From positions 1,498,000 to 1,561,999 of the forward strand of contig JACJXP010000001.1 in NCBI GenBank assembly GCA_020636575.1: a DNA stretch of 64,000 nucleotides, written 5' to 3'. The notes beneath the pieces were generated by a model. It was not told where the DNA came from. It worked only from the letters and a program-made list of their open reading frames with translations, and did no database searches. Source of the stretch: Chitinophagales bacterium. Lineage in GTDB: Bacteria > Bacteroidota > Bacteroidia > Chitinophagales > Chitinophagaceae. Positions 1 to 8,113 of the stretch are shown one piece after another (the first letter of the stretch is position 1; each line of letters starts with the position of its first letter). The translations under genes and the position numbers were made by a program.

Positions 1-359
1 GTGGGGTGATCGATTATACAGTTAATATCGTCAATAAAAGAGATCCGGTGACCAGCGGATTAAGAAATTTTGCGATGCATAGCGAACAATATTACATGCA
101 TGTGGACCCGAATGTAAAAGTGCTGGCTACTACAAAGTTCAATGGCAAAATACATTCATGGATCGATGGCTGTGTGATACCGGTAACATGGAAAAAGATG
201 TATGGAAAGGGGAGGATATTTTATACATCTGTTGGTCATAATCTCAGCCATATTACTGCTGTACCTGATGCAATTGAAATGCTGAAGCGGGGTATCAAAT
301 GGGCCAGTGCCAGTAAATATCTCCCGGCTGAGGAATGGAGAAAACCGGTTTATGATTAG
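1..359 (+). CDS. ThuA-like domain protein, C-terminal fragment (cut by window edge)
   Basis: The reading frame is open to the left edge (the codon at 3-5 is GGG), so the GTG at 6 is probably internal and the gene begins outside the window. The visible ~118 residues match the C-terminal half of ThuA-like proteins (trehalose-utilisation family, glutamine-amidotransferase-like fold): EQYYMHVDPNVKVLATT, then YGKGRIFYTSVGH and a last helix with RGIKWA. ThuA-like proteins in Bacteroidota are often exported and sit in sugar-degradation loci, but the substrate of this one cannot be read from the fragment. It converges on the lipoprotein gene that ends at 375, with only 15 bases between stops and no clear terminator hairpin. 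Confidence 0.85.
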   Translation, partial: GVIDYTVNIVNKRDPVTSGLRNFAMHSEQYYMHVDPNVKVLATTKFNGKIHSWIDGCVIPVTWKKMYGKGRIFYTSVGHNLSHITAVPDAIEMLKRGIKWASASKYLPAEEWRKPVYD

Positions 360-374
360 AATTTAATGACGGGA

Positions 375-1190
375 TTAGTGAAGATGAGACTGCATTTGCT
401 GGAATACTGATAGAAATGCTTTAAACCGGTTATCTGTTTTGGGCCATGAAATGTTCCTGCTGCTTATGAGATCTTTTAAAATATTCCATGCCTGCAGACA
501 TTCTTCATCATTAGCAAAACAATTCTTCCATTTTTCAGAAAGTTTCTCAAATGGTATTAGCTCAAATCCGTTGCTATATAATTTAAGAGGACTTTGCTCA
601 GAGTGGATGTCAAGTGTTTCCATATTATTAATAAGTGCCCAGTTGAAATATTTCTCCCAAAAACTAAAATGATTTCTTAGTCTATCCTTCAATTCCTTCT
701 CATTTTCTGAGTGGTGTGGTTTTATTCTCCATATTTGACTTTCAGTTGCAAAAGGATTGTCTAGTTCAGAAAGGGTTTCGTTCGGAATAGGGGAAAATAC
801 ATGATAATACCTGTTTGTCTCATCTGGAGTAAGATCAAGTACAATTTCATCTATAGCAAGATTTTTTACTTGAATTTTTTTGCTGTTCCCGTTTTGTAAT
901 TTGAAATTAATGGAGCCTTTTTCTTCTTTCCATCTACCATACTCCACTGTATCAAGATAGCTGGTAAACGAACCGTCAGATCTTAGATCAATAAAATTTT
1001 CAGGGGTAAGTTCCGAAGTGATTTTAAATCCCTTTCCGGTTTGGGTTGTATACGAAAAGAACCATGTTTGAGATATATTTCTCTTGTTTTGAAAGCATCC
1101 GGTAAGTGAAAGCAGTAATGCTGCTGCAAAGATGATATGCAGGACTGGAAATCCTTTTTTTAAAGAAAAATCACACATCCAGCTTTGCAT
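375..1190 (-). CDS. hypothetical lipoprotein
   Basis: A 271-residue protein of unknown function. The N-terminus is a lipoprotein signal: charged region with KK, hydrophobic stretch LHIIFAAALLLSL, then lipobox LTGC with the Cys at about residue 32. The mature part is hydrophilic, with a beta-rich first half (repeated short strands such as LRSDGSFTSYL, and YGRWKEEKGSINF, like lipocalin-type 'DUF' lipoproteins) and a helical C-terminal half rich in W, F and E. The start overlaps the end of gyrB: ATG at 1190 overlaps by 20 bases, a second ATG at 1178 by 8; either keeps the signal peptide. It is probably read through from gyrB. I recognise no catalytic motif; a surface or outer-membrane-facing role is inferred only from the lipobox. 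Confidence 0.75.
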   Translation of the reverse strand: MQSWMCDFSLKKGFPVLHIIFAAALLLSLTGCFQNKRNISQTWFFSYTTQTGKGFKITSELTPENFIDLRSDGSFTSYLDTVEYGRWKEEKGSINFKLQNGNSKKIQVKNLAIDEIVLDLTPDETNRYYHVFSPIPNETLSELDNPFATESQIWRIKPHHSENEKELKDRLRNHFSFWEKYFNWALINNMETLDIHSEQSPLKLYSNGFELIPFEKLSEKWKNCFANDEECLQAWNILKDLISSRNISWPKTDNRFKAFLSVFQQMQSHLH

Positions 1191-3150
1191 ATTTGGCGTG
1201 GCTTTCTATAAACTCTCTTCTTGGAGCTACTTCATCGCCCATTAACATGCTAAAAACCCGGTCAGCTTCTGCTGCACTTTCAATAGTTACTCTCTTTAGT
1301 GTACGGGTTTCCGGGTTCATGGTGGTGTCCCATAATTGTTCGGCATTCATTTCTCCCAAACCTTTGTATCGCTGAATATTTACAGCATCTTCTTTGCCGG
1401 CTCCAATTTCTTCGATGAGTTTTTTGCGTTGCTCTTCGTTATAGGCATAAGCCTGCTCCTTTCCTCTCTTTAATAAATAAAGCGGCGGCTGGGCAATATA
1501 TACATAACCCTGTTCTACCAGCTCAGTCATGTAGCGATAGATAAACGTAAGTATCAGTGTAGCAATATGTGATCCATCCACATCAGCATCGGTCATGATG
1601 ATCAGCTTGTGATAACGAAGCTTACTGAGGTCAAGCGCCTTGGGATCTTCCATGGTGCCTCTTTTTACTCCCAGGGCTGTAAACATGTTACGTATCTCCT
1701 CGTTATCATAGATCTTATGTTCCATGGCTTTTTCTACGTTGAGGATCTTACCTCTCAAAGGAAGAATAGCCTGGTAGCTTCTGTCACGACCTTGCTTTGC
1801 AGTTCCGCCAGCTGAGTCACCCTCAACAAGAAATAATTCACAACGGTCAGGGTCACGGTCAGAGCAATCGGCTAATTTTCCGGGTAAGCCGCCACCTGTA
1901 AGCACTGTTTTTCTTTGTACTAGTTCCCTTGCCTTTCTGGCTGCTGCTCTGGCCTGTGCTGCCAGGATAACTTTTGAGACTATATTCTTTGCTTCACGGG
2001 GATTTTCTTCCAGGTATGCTTCCAGTACTTTGGATACAGTTGAATCAACCACACCCATTACCTCATTGTTACCCAGCTTTGTTTTAGTTTGCCCCTCAAA
2101 CTGGGGTTCGGGTACTTTAACAGAGATAATAGCACTGAGTCCTTCCCTGAAATCATCTCCTTCAATCTCCACTTTGGCTTTTTCAAATAATCCATTCTTA
2201 TCGCCATAGCTTTTAAATACACGGGTAAGTGAACGACGGAAACCGGAAACATGGGTGCCACCTTCAATAGTATTGATGTTATTGACGTAAGAATAAATAT
2301 GTTCGTTATAACTATTGTTATAGCTTAATGCCACTTCAACAGCAACATTAGTTGAATCATCTCTGCCTTCAACAGAAATTACATTTGGAATAAGTGGTGT
2401 TCTGCCGGCATTTTTATCAAGCATTTCTACAAATTCAATAATACCACCTTCGCTGTAAAAACTATTGTTGTATGTATTTCCATCATCATCCTTTTCTCTA
2501 AGATCAGTAAGGTTAATGCGGACTCCTTTGTTCAAAAATGATAATTCACGGAGACGACTCTCCAGGATGTCTTTGTTATAAGTTGTAGTGATAAATATGC
2601 TTGTATCTGGCCAGAAATGTACTTTGGTGCCGGTTGAATCACTGTTGCCTATTTCCCTTACAGGATACTGCGGAACACCGGTATTGTATTCCTGCTCAAA
2701 TGTTTTTCCATCCCTGTTTACTGTTACATGCAATTTTGTACTGAGGGCATTCACACAGCTTACACCTACTCCGTGTAAACCTCCGGAAACTTTATAGGAT
2801 CCTTTATCGAATTTACCACCTGCATGCAGCACTGTCATTACCACTTCCAGGGCAGAACGTTTTTCTTTGGGATGCATTCCTGTTGGAATACCCCGGCCAT
2901 CATCTTCTACAGAAATTGAATTGTCTTCGTGTATTGTGACGGAAATATTTTTACAATACCCGGCTAATGCTTCGTCAATAGAGTTATCTACTACTTCGTA
3001 TACAAGATGATGTAAGCCTTTAACGCCAATATCACCAATATACATTGCAGGTCTCTTCCGAACTGCTTCTAAACCTTCTAAAACCTGTATACTTTCCGCA
3101 CCGTAACCTGCTGGTTTAGCAGCTGTTTTTTCGTTGGCTTCTGTAGTCAT
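1171..3150 (-). CDS. gyrB: DNA gyrase subunit B
   Basis: ATPase subunit of DNA gyrase, which introduces negative supercoils with GyrA. The 659 residues are usual for the short Bacteroidota GyrB. GHKL ATPase motifs are in order: EVVDNSIDEALAG (from residue 52), DGRGIPTG (84), GGLHGVG (123). The TOPRIM domain carries EGDSAGG (about 440) and DADVDGSHI (about 520), giving the acidic metal site, and PLRGKILNVEKA, typical of GyrB rather than ParE. The ATG at 3150 is followed by a short polar leader and then the conserved YGAESIQVLEGLEAVRKRP. A -7 element TACATTTG (minus strand, 3204-3197) lies about 47 bases upstream; no -33 TTG is visible at the right distance. gyrA is not in the window, and there is no dnaA or oriC context. 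Confidence 0.97.
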   Translation of the reverse strand: MTTEANEKTAAKPAGYGAESIQVLEGLEAVRKRPAMYIGDIGVKGLHHLVYEVVDNSIDEALAGYCKNISVTIHEDNSISVEDDGRGIPTGMHPKEKRSALEVVMTVLHAGGKFDKGSYKVSGGLHGVGVSCVNALSTKLHVTVNRDGKTFEQEYNTGVPQYPVREIGNSDSTGTKVHFWPDTSIFITTTYNKDILESRLRELSFLNKGVRINLTDLREKDDDGNTYNNSFYSEGGIIEFVEMLDKNAGRTPLIPNVISVEGRDDSTNVAVEVALSYNNSYNEHIYSYVNNINTIEGGTHVSGFRRSLTRVFKSYGDKNGLFEKAKVEIEGDDFREGLSAIISVKVPEPQFEGQTKTKLGNNEVMGVVDSTVSKVLEAYLEENPREAKNIVSKVILAAQARAAARKARELVQRKTVLTGGGLPGKLADCSDRDPDRCELFLVEGDSAGGTAKQGRDRSYQAILPLRGKILNVEKAMEHKIYDNEEIRNMFTALGVKRGTMEDPKALDLSKLRYHKLIIMTDADVDGSHIATLILTFIYRYMTELVEQGYVYIAQPPLYLLKRGKEQAYAYNEEQRKKLIEEIGAGKEDAVNIQRYKGLGEMNAEQLWDTTMNPETRTLKRVTIESAAEADRVFSMLMGDEVAPRREFIESHAKYAKLDV

Positions 3151-3311
3151 AAAATGTAAAAAAATCCTGCTTTTTGAGTGAGTGTTTCAGGACTTGCAAA
3201 TGTACAAAAAACCATACGGGTACCGGGCATTTTGCCCCCCTTTTTTTATACAATTTTCCCTCTGAAAATGCCTGTTTTTCAAGACTTTCTGGAAACCCTA
3301 ACAATGACAGT

Positions 3312-4715
3312 TTAACGCTTTACTATCTGGGCCACAAGATCAGCCTCACAGCATAACTTGTTGCCTACATAAGCAGTACCTCTCATTTCGCAAATACCCC
3401 GGCGAATCGGTGCAGAAAGCTCCATTTTAAGGATAAGACTGTCGCCGGGTTTTACCATATTCTTGAACTTACAGTTATCGATCTTTAGGAAATAAGTGTC
3501 GTATTGCCCTTCACCGCTTAGGTTAATAGCAAGAATGCCTCCGCACTGTGCCAGGGCTTCAATTTGTAATACACCCGGCATAACCGGGTTGCCTGGAAAA
3601 TGTCCGGCAAAAAACCATTCATTGAAAGTGACATTTTTAACCCCTACAATATGGGTGTCACTTAATTCAATGATCTTATCAACCAAAGCAAAAGGATAAC
3701 GATGTGGTAATTTCTTCTCTATGTATTGCTGATCGTAAACCGGGGGAAGATTGGGATCATACACCGGAATCCCTTGTGTATGCTTATTCTTTTTAATGTA
3801 CTGCTTGATCTTTTTGGCAAACTCTACATTGGTGCTATGGCCGGGTCTGTTCGCAATAATTCTTCCTTTTACAGGATAGCCGATCAAGGCAAGATCACCG
3901 ATCACATCCAATAGTTTATGACGGGCAGGTTCATTGGGAAAACGCAGCTCAAGGTTATTGAGATAGCCTTCGCTTTTAACTTCAATTTTGTCTTTATTAA
4001 AAATCTTCTCTAAGCGCTGTAACTCTGCATCAGTCATTTTTTTGTCGACAATAACAATAGCATTATTGACATCACCACCCTTGATCAGGTTTTTATCGAT
4101 CAGCATTTCCAACTCATGCAAAAAGCAAAATGTGCGGCAAGGTGCAATCTCTTCCCTGAAATCGCCTAAATGCTTTAATCCTGCATGTTGCGTTCCTAAC
4201 ACAGGGGAGTTAAAATCTATCAGGGTTGTGATCTGGTATTCTGTGGCAGGCATTGCTACCATTTCCACTCTTTTTTCTTCGTCGAAATGATAGATATTTT
4301 CATCAATACTGTACCAAACTTTTGCAGCATCCTGTTCTGTTATCCCTGCCTCCTCGATCAATTCTACAAAAGGCTCTGAACTGCCATCCATGATCGGCAC
4401 TTCGGGTCCGTTTATTTCAATCAGGCAATTATCAACGCCCATACCTACCAATGCAGCAAGAATATGCTCAACAGTACTCACTTTGGCTCCGTTGGCTTCA
4501 ATAGTAGTTCCACGGCTTACGTCAGTAACCAGGTCGCAATCTGCTTTTATAACAGGTTTCCCCGGTAAATCAGTTCTTTGAAACTGAAAACCAAACCCGG
4601 GATTAGCCGGATTAAGTGTCAGGTCGGCCAGGATGCCTGTATGCAAACCCCTGCCTGAAATATTTACAGGGTTTTTGAGTGTATGCTGCTTATCGGGATT
4701 GAAATTGTTCGTCAT
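3312..4715 (-). CDS. lpxC/fabZ: bifunctional LpxC / FabZ fusion (UDP-3-O-acyl-GlcNAc deacetylase + 3-hydroxyacyl-ACP dehydratase)
   Basis: One polypeptide (~467 residues) joins the committed lipid A step with fatty-acid dehydration, a fusion typical of Bacteroidota. The N-terminal two thirds are LpxC: HTLKNPVNISGRGLHTG, zinc-ligand His in STVEHILAAL (about residue 84) and the His/Asp pair in RHKLLDVIGD (about 263). The C-terminal third is FabZ: HRYPFALVDKI and GHFPGNPVMPGVLQIEALAQ with catalytic His and Glu. I prefer the ATG at 4715. An upstream ATG at 4757 lies only about 4 bases past a -7 element TATCTTTG (minus strand, 4769-4762), so it would be at or before the transcript start, and its extra 14 residues are not LpxC-like. 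lpxD lies upstream with a ChaN-like gene between; lpxA, often next, is absent. Confidence 0.96.
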   Translation of the reverse strand: MTNNFNPDKQHTLKNPVNISGRGLHTGILADLTLNPANPGFGFQFQRTDLPGKPVIKADCDLVTDVSRGTTIEANGAKVSTVEHILAALVGMGVDNCLIEINGPEVPIMDGSSEPFVELIEEAGITEQDAAKVWYSIDENIYHFDEEKRVEMVAMPATEYQITTLIDFNSPVLGTQHAGLKHLGDFREEIAPCRTFCFLHELEMLIDKNLIKGGDVNNAIVIVDKKMTDAELQRLEKIFNKDKIEVKSEGYLNNLELRFPNEPARHKLLDVIGDLALIGYPVKGRIIANRPGHSTNVEFAKKIKQYIKKNKHTQGIPVYDPNLPPVYDQQYIEKKLPHRYPFALVDKIIELSDTHIVGVKNVTFNEWFFAGHFPGNPVMPGVLQIEALAQCGGILAINLSGEGQYDTYFLKIDNCKFKNMVKPGDSLILKMELSAPIRRGICEMRGTAYVGNKLCCEADLVAQIVKR

Positions 4716-4801
4716 ATTCCCAGAAAGGTAACTTTTATTTTTGGTGATCGTTTCCATCCCTCAAAGATAAGATTTACACTTCTGTTTGAATGGAAGGGTG
4801 A

Positions 4802-5656
4802 TCAGTAAGTGGTGGTCATATCCTCATCAACACAAATAATAAAATCAGCTTTCCCTTTGTTCTCAGCTAATAGTTTGCCAATGTCTTTTTGTGATACGGT
4901 GGTAATGGTGGCATATTTAAGCTCTGGTCTTTTCTTTTTCAGGTACCACAGAATTCCTTCATAATTCTCAGAATGATAGGAGCCATTATAATGGATGAAC
5001 AGGGACCCTTGTTTGAAATTCTCAAGGATGAAATGAGCCATTGTTGCGTCTTTAGTGGCCTGTGCTTTAGGAAGATTATCACCCCCATGGTCAGGCATCA
5101 TCTCTTTCATTTTTTTATAACCGGGCAACTCAGGATCATAGTCAATCGGAAGAGGGGCTATCCAGCTTTTTTCTTTTTGTGAAAGTGTATCAAGACTTCC
5201 AAACCCGCCTCTGGCAACAAGAGATGCATATCTCCTGGGCACATTAGTTGCGGCAAAAACTATTTTATTTTCTTTGGCATAATTAACCAGTGGTGCATAA
5301 TCTGTTTTATAGTTGGGCCATAACCGTGCATTTGAATCAAGACCTCTGGCACTTAGTTTTCCCTGCAGATATTGATCCAAGGCCTGTTGATTGTCATGTT
5401 CAAACATTTCAGCGCCAAGAACAAGGTCCCTTGAAGCGTCACAATCACGGGTAACTTTCAATTGCAGCCAGTGAACGATCGGGTTATTATGAAACTCGCC
5501 AAACAGCACAATGTCTTTTTGTGCTATTTTTTTAATCATTTTTCCATAACTGACTTTTTTACCATTACCGGTAAAAAGAGTATAAGCAGGTTTTTTTTGG
5601 GCGAAAGAAAAAACAGTTGAGATAGAAATAACTGTCAGCAAAAGAGTCTTCTTCAT
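4802..5656 (-). CDS. ChaN-like haem-binding family protein
   Basis: Exported protein of the ChaN/DUF399 (Cofac_haem_bdg) family, distantly related to TraB/Tiki. The N-terminus MKKTLLLTVISISTVFSFAQ is a signal peptide with no lipobox Cys, so periplasmic or secreted. The family's opening motif is present as DIVLFGEFHNNPIVH (about residues 48-62), followed by GAEMFEHDNQ, a NYKTDYAPLV segment, and near the end HYNGSYHSENYEGI. The conserved Glu/His positions form the fold's active or haem-binding pocket in family members; whether this one binds haem or is a peptidase-like enzyme is not decided by sequence. It sits between lpxD (28 bases upstream) and lpxC-fabZ, so it is probably co-transcribed with lipid A genes. 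Confidence 0.8.
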   Translation of the reverse strand: MKKTLLLTVISISTVFSFAQKKPAYTLFTGNGKKVSYGKMIKKIAQKDIVLFGEFHNNPIVHWLQLKVTRDCDASRDLVLGAEMFEHDNQQALDQYLQGKLSARGLDSNARLWPNYKTDYAPLVNYAKENKIVFAATNVPRRYASLVARGGFGSLDTLSQKEKSWIAPLPIDYDPELPGYKKMKEMMPDHGGDNLPKAQATKDATMAHFILENFKQGSLFIHYNGSYHSENYEGILWYLKKKRPELKYATITTVSQKDIGKLLAENKGKADFIICVDEDMTTTY

Positions 5657-5684
5657 GAAATAAATTTTGAACAGCAGTTGTTGA

Positions 5685-6731
5685 TCAGCTAACTTTTTCT
5701 GCCAGTAACTGCCTGATAATAGCTTCTAATTCTTTGATCCTTTTTTCTAATTCTGGCAATTTACGGCTAATCGCCTGACTTCTGAGTGCAGATGTATAAT
5801 CATGAGCAGGGGATCCTGTAACCGCTTTTCCCGGTTCTAAAGATTTGCTTACGCCGCTTTGTGCATTTATTTTGGCTCCATCACCGATCAGTATATGGCC
5901 TACCACACCGGCTTGCCCGCCTATCATTACGCCTTTACCGATCTTGGTACTGCCGCTTACACCAGCCTGTGCGGCTATAACAGTACTATTCCCTACTTCC
6001 ACATTGTGGGCAATTTGTATAAGGTTATCCAGTTTTGCGCCTGATTTGATCAGGGTAGAACCGATGGTAGCTCTGTCGATAGTGGCATTGGAACCGATCT
6101 CCACTTTATCTTCTATAACAACATTACCGATCTGCGGAACTTTTTGAAAACTGCCATCTGCCTGGGGGGCAAATCCAAAGCCATCACTGCCGATCACAGT
6201 GCCGGCATGAACAGAAACCTCATTACCGAGGATACAGTCGTGGTATATCTTAACACCGGGATGAATGATGCAATTATTTCCGATAGTTACATTATCGCCA
6301 ATGAAAGAGTTAGGATAAATTTTTGTGTTGTTACCAATCTTTACATTCTCACCTATAAAAGTGAAGGCGCCAACAAAAACGTTTTCACCCAGAACCGCGG
6401 TTTTGGCTAAATATACAGGTTCTTGAACCCCGGATAACTGCTGTTGTTTTAATTCCTGGTATTTGGAAAGCAATGTAGCAAATGCAGAATAGGCGTCAGG
6501 AACTCGTATCAGGGTAGGTTTTACACTCTGTTTCGGCTTGAATTTTTCACTGACTATGATGACCGAGGCCTTTGTTCTATACAGGAAATCCTCATATTTC
6601 GGGTTTGCCAGGAAGCTTATCTGGCCTTCCCTGGCTTCTTCAATTTTTCCAAATGAACCCACACATATCTCAGGGTCTCCTTCAATTGTTCCGTTAACGA
6701 TCTGTGCTATTTGAGAGGCAGGAAACTGCAT
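5685..6731 (-). CDS. lpxD: UDP-3-O-(3-hydroxyacyl)glucosamine N-acyltransferase
   Basis: Third committed enzyme of lipid A synthesis: transfers a 3-hydroxyacyl chain from ACP to the amino group made by LpxC. The 348 residues are normal for LpxD. The N-terminal uridine-binding domain has GDPEICVGSFGKIEEA and ISFLANPKYEDFLYRT; from about residue 110 the chain is a left-handed beta-helix of hexapeptide repeats (VFVGAFTFIGENVKIG and many more). The catalytic His region reads QIAHNVEVGNSTVIAAQAG, and the C-terminal helix ends LEAIIRQLLAEK. Start ATG at 6731 is followed directly by the conserved FPASQIAQIVNG. It is about 60 bases downstream of the HD gene and 28 upstream of the ChaN-like gene, all minus strand. 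Acts in the cytoplasm. Confidence 0.96.
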   Translation of the reverse strand: MQFPASQIAQIVNGTIEGDPEICVGSFGKIEEAREGQISFLANPKYEDFLYRTKASVIIVSEKFKPKQSVKPTLIRVPDAYSAFATLLSKYQELKQQQLSGVQEPVYLAKTAVLGENVFVGAFTFIGENVKIGNNTKIYPNSFIGDNVTIGNNCIIHPGVKIYHDCILGNEVSVHAGTVIGSDGFGFAPQADGSFQKVPQIGNVVIEDKVEIGSNATIDRATIGSTLIKSGAKLDNLIQIAHNVEVGNSTVIAAQAGVSGSTKIGKGVMIGGQAGVVGHILIGDGAKINAQSGVSKSLEPGKAVTGSPAHDYTSALRSQAISRKLPELEKRIKELEAIIRQLLAEKVS

Positions 6732-6792
6732 ATTTGTTCTTTCATTTAACCGGGCCAGCTAACCCGGATGGTTAGTCATAAAGACGATACTG

Positions 6793-8019
6793 CTAGGTTC
6801 TCAGGTAACAAAAATAATGTTTTTTAACCTCGCCATACGCAATACTATTTTCATAGTTGATCAGGGCATGATCCACCTTGGAAATATCTTTTATTGAACC
6901 ATCCTTAAATAAGATGTTGATCTTTTCATCCCTGGTATCATAGGTGGTATTGCTGATTTCCCCGGTAAAGGATAAATAAGAAAGGTCACCACCTGTCATC
7001 CCTGTTTTTTCACTTATGATCTTATTTTTTTCAGCAATAAGGTTTGTATCAAATGGCTCTGCCTGTAATTTGATTCTGAATAAACGTCTTTCAACAATTG
7101 AACTGCAAAGCAGGCTCAAGATCTTATCAGAATGTGTTGTCCAGTTTTTGATCGTTGTCATCATATCATGATCATCCAATCTGCAAAACGCATCAAGGTG
7201 CTTTTCTATTGAATCATGAACGGTAAAATTTTGTAAAAAGAAATCAAGCTCAACCGTAGCCGCAGTTACCTCCCGGTTATTTTCGATAAGTTGCCGGGCT
7301 CTTTTCATGATATTGATCAGCATCATTTCTGCAGCCAGTACTGTTTTGTGCAGGTATACCTGCCAGTACATCAGCCGCCTGCTAATGAGAAACTTTTCTA
7401 TTGAGTAAATAGCTTTTTCTTCCACCATCAGCTCATCATTTTTCACAGTCAGCATTTTGATGATCCGGTCATAACCGATAACACCTTCTGCTACACCAGT
7501 AAAAAAGCTGTCCCGGTTCAGGTAATCCATTCTGTCTACATCTAATTGACCTGACACCAGCTGATGGAGAAATTTTTTCTTATAACTCCCCGTGAAAATT
7601 TCAATGGCAGTTTGCAAACTTCCATTGAACTCTTCATTCAGTTTTTGCATGATGAGTCTTGAAACATCTTCATGATGAACACCTGGTACAAGCTCTTTTT
7701 CCAAAGCATGGGAAAAGGGGCCATGGCCTATATCATGTAAAAGAATGGCAATTTTTGCACCAAGTTCTTCCTCTTCAGTTATGGCAATGCCCTTACTTTT
7801 CAGTTCGGATAAAGCCATACACATGAGATGGTAAGCGCCTAATGAATGATGCAATCTGGAATGCACTGCCCCGGGATATACAAGATGGGCAAATGCCATC
7901 TGGTGAATATTACGCAGTCTTTGGTAATAAGGATGCGCAATAACCTGTAATATCAATGGATGGTCGATGGTAATAAACCCATAGACAGGATCGTTAATTA
8001 TCTTTCTGTTGGCCTGCAT
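6793..8019 (-). CDS. HD-domain phosphohydrolase (SAMHD1/dGTPase-like)
   Basis: Metal-dependent phosphohydrolase of the HD superfamily, in the SAMHD1/YdhJ-like branch that includes dNTP triphosphohydrolases; substrate unproven. Motifs: HSRLHHSLGAYHL (first metal His), LLHDIGHGPFSHALE (HD doublet and following His), and QLDVDRMDYLNRDSF (distal Asp). The C-terminal half is a family-typical extension of unknown role. I use the ATG at 8019 (MQANRKIINDPVYGFITI), since homologues begin with this IxDPVYG motif; a longer frame starting at 8058 adds 13 unconserved residues. Divergent from porX (95 bases between starts) and 60 bases upstream of lpxD. HD protein, lpxD, lpxC-fabZ and porX often stay together in Bacteroidota, from my memory of such genomes. 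Confidence 0.9.
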   Translation of the reverse strand: MQANRKIINDPVYGFITIDHPLILQVIAHPYYQRLRNIHQMAFAHLVYPGAVHSRLHHSLGAYHLMCMALSELKSKGIAITEEEELGAKIAILLHDIGHGPFSHALEKELVPGVHHEDVSRLIMQKLNEEFNGSLQTAIEIFTGSYKKKFLHQLVSGQLDVDRMDYLNRDSFFTGVAEGVIGYDRIIKMLTVKNDELMVEEKAIYSIEKFLISRRLMYWQVYLHKTVLAAEMMLINIMKRARQLIENNREVTAATVELDFFLQNFTVHDSIEKHLDAFCRLDDHDMMTTIKNWTTHSDKILSLLCSSIVERRLFRIKLQAEPFDTNLIAEKNKIISEKTGMTGGDLSYLSFTGEISNTTYDTRDEKINILFKDGSIKDISKVDHALINYENSIAYGEVKKHYFCYLRT

Positions 8020-8113
8020 TGTTGCTTTTTTGTTAAAGGCAAGGGGGTAAAAGTACAAAGCCCCGCATTAAAAAGCTAAATTTGAAAATCGAGAAAGTTT
8101 TAAAAATCAAAGA

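Noticed and set aside
439..672. 77-codon plus-strand ORF inside the lipoprotein gene
   Set aside because: Antisense shadow with no domain or signal; the minus-strand frame has a clear lipoprotein signal.
3222..3251. Plus-strand terminator GGGCA / TGCCC with T-run between lpxC-fabZ and gyrB
   Set aside because: No plus-strand gene ends here; both neighbours are minus strand, and the stem is only 5 bp.
1171..3311. Replication origin next to gyrB
   Set aside because: No dnaA, dnaN or recF and no DnaA-box cluster in this stretch.
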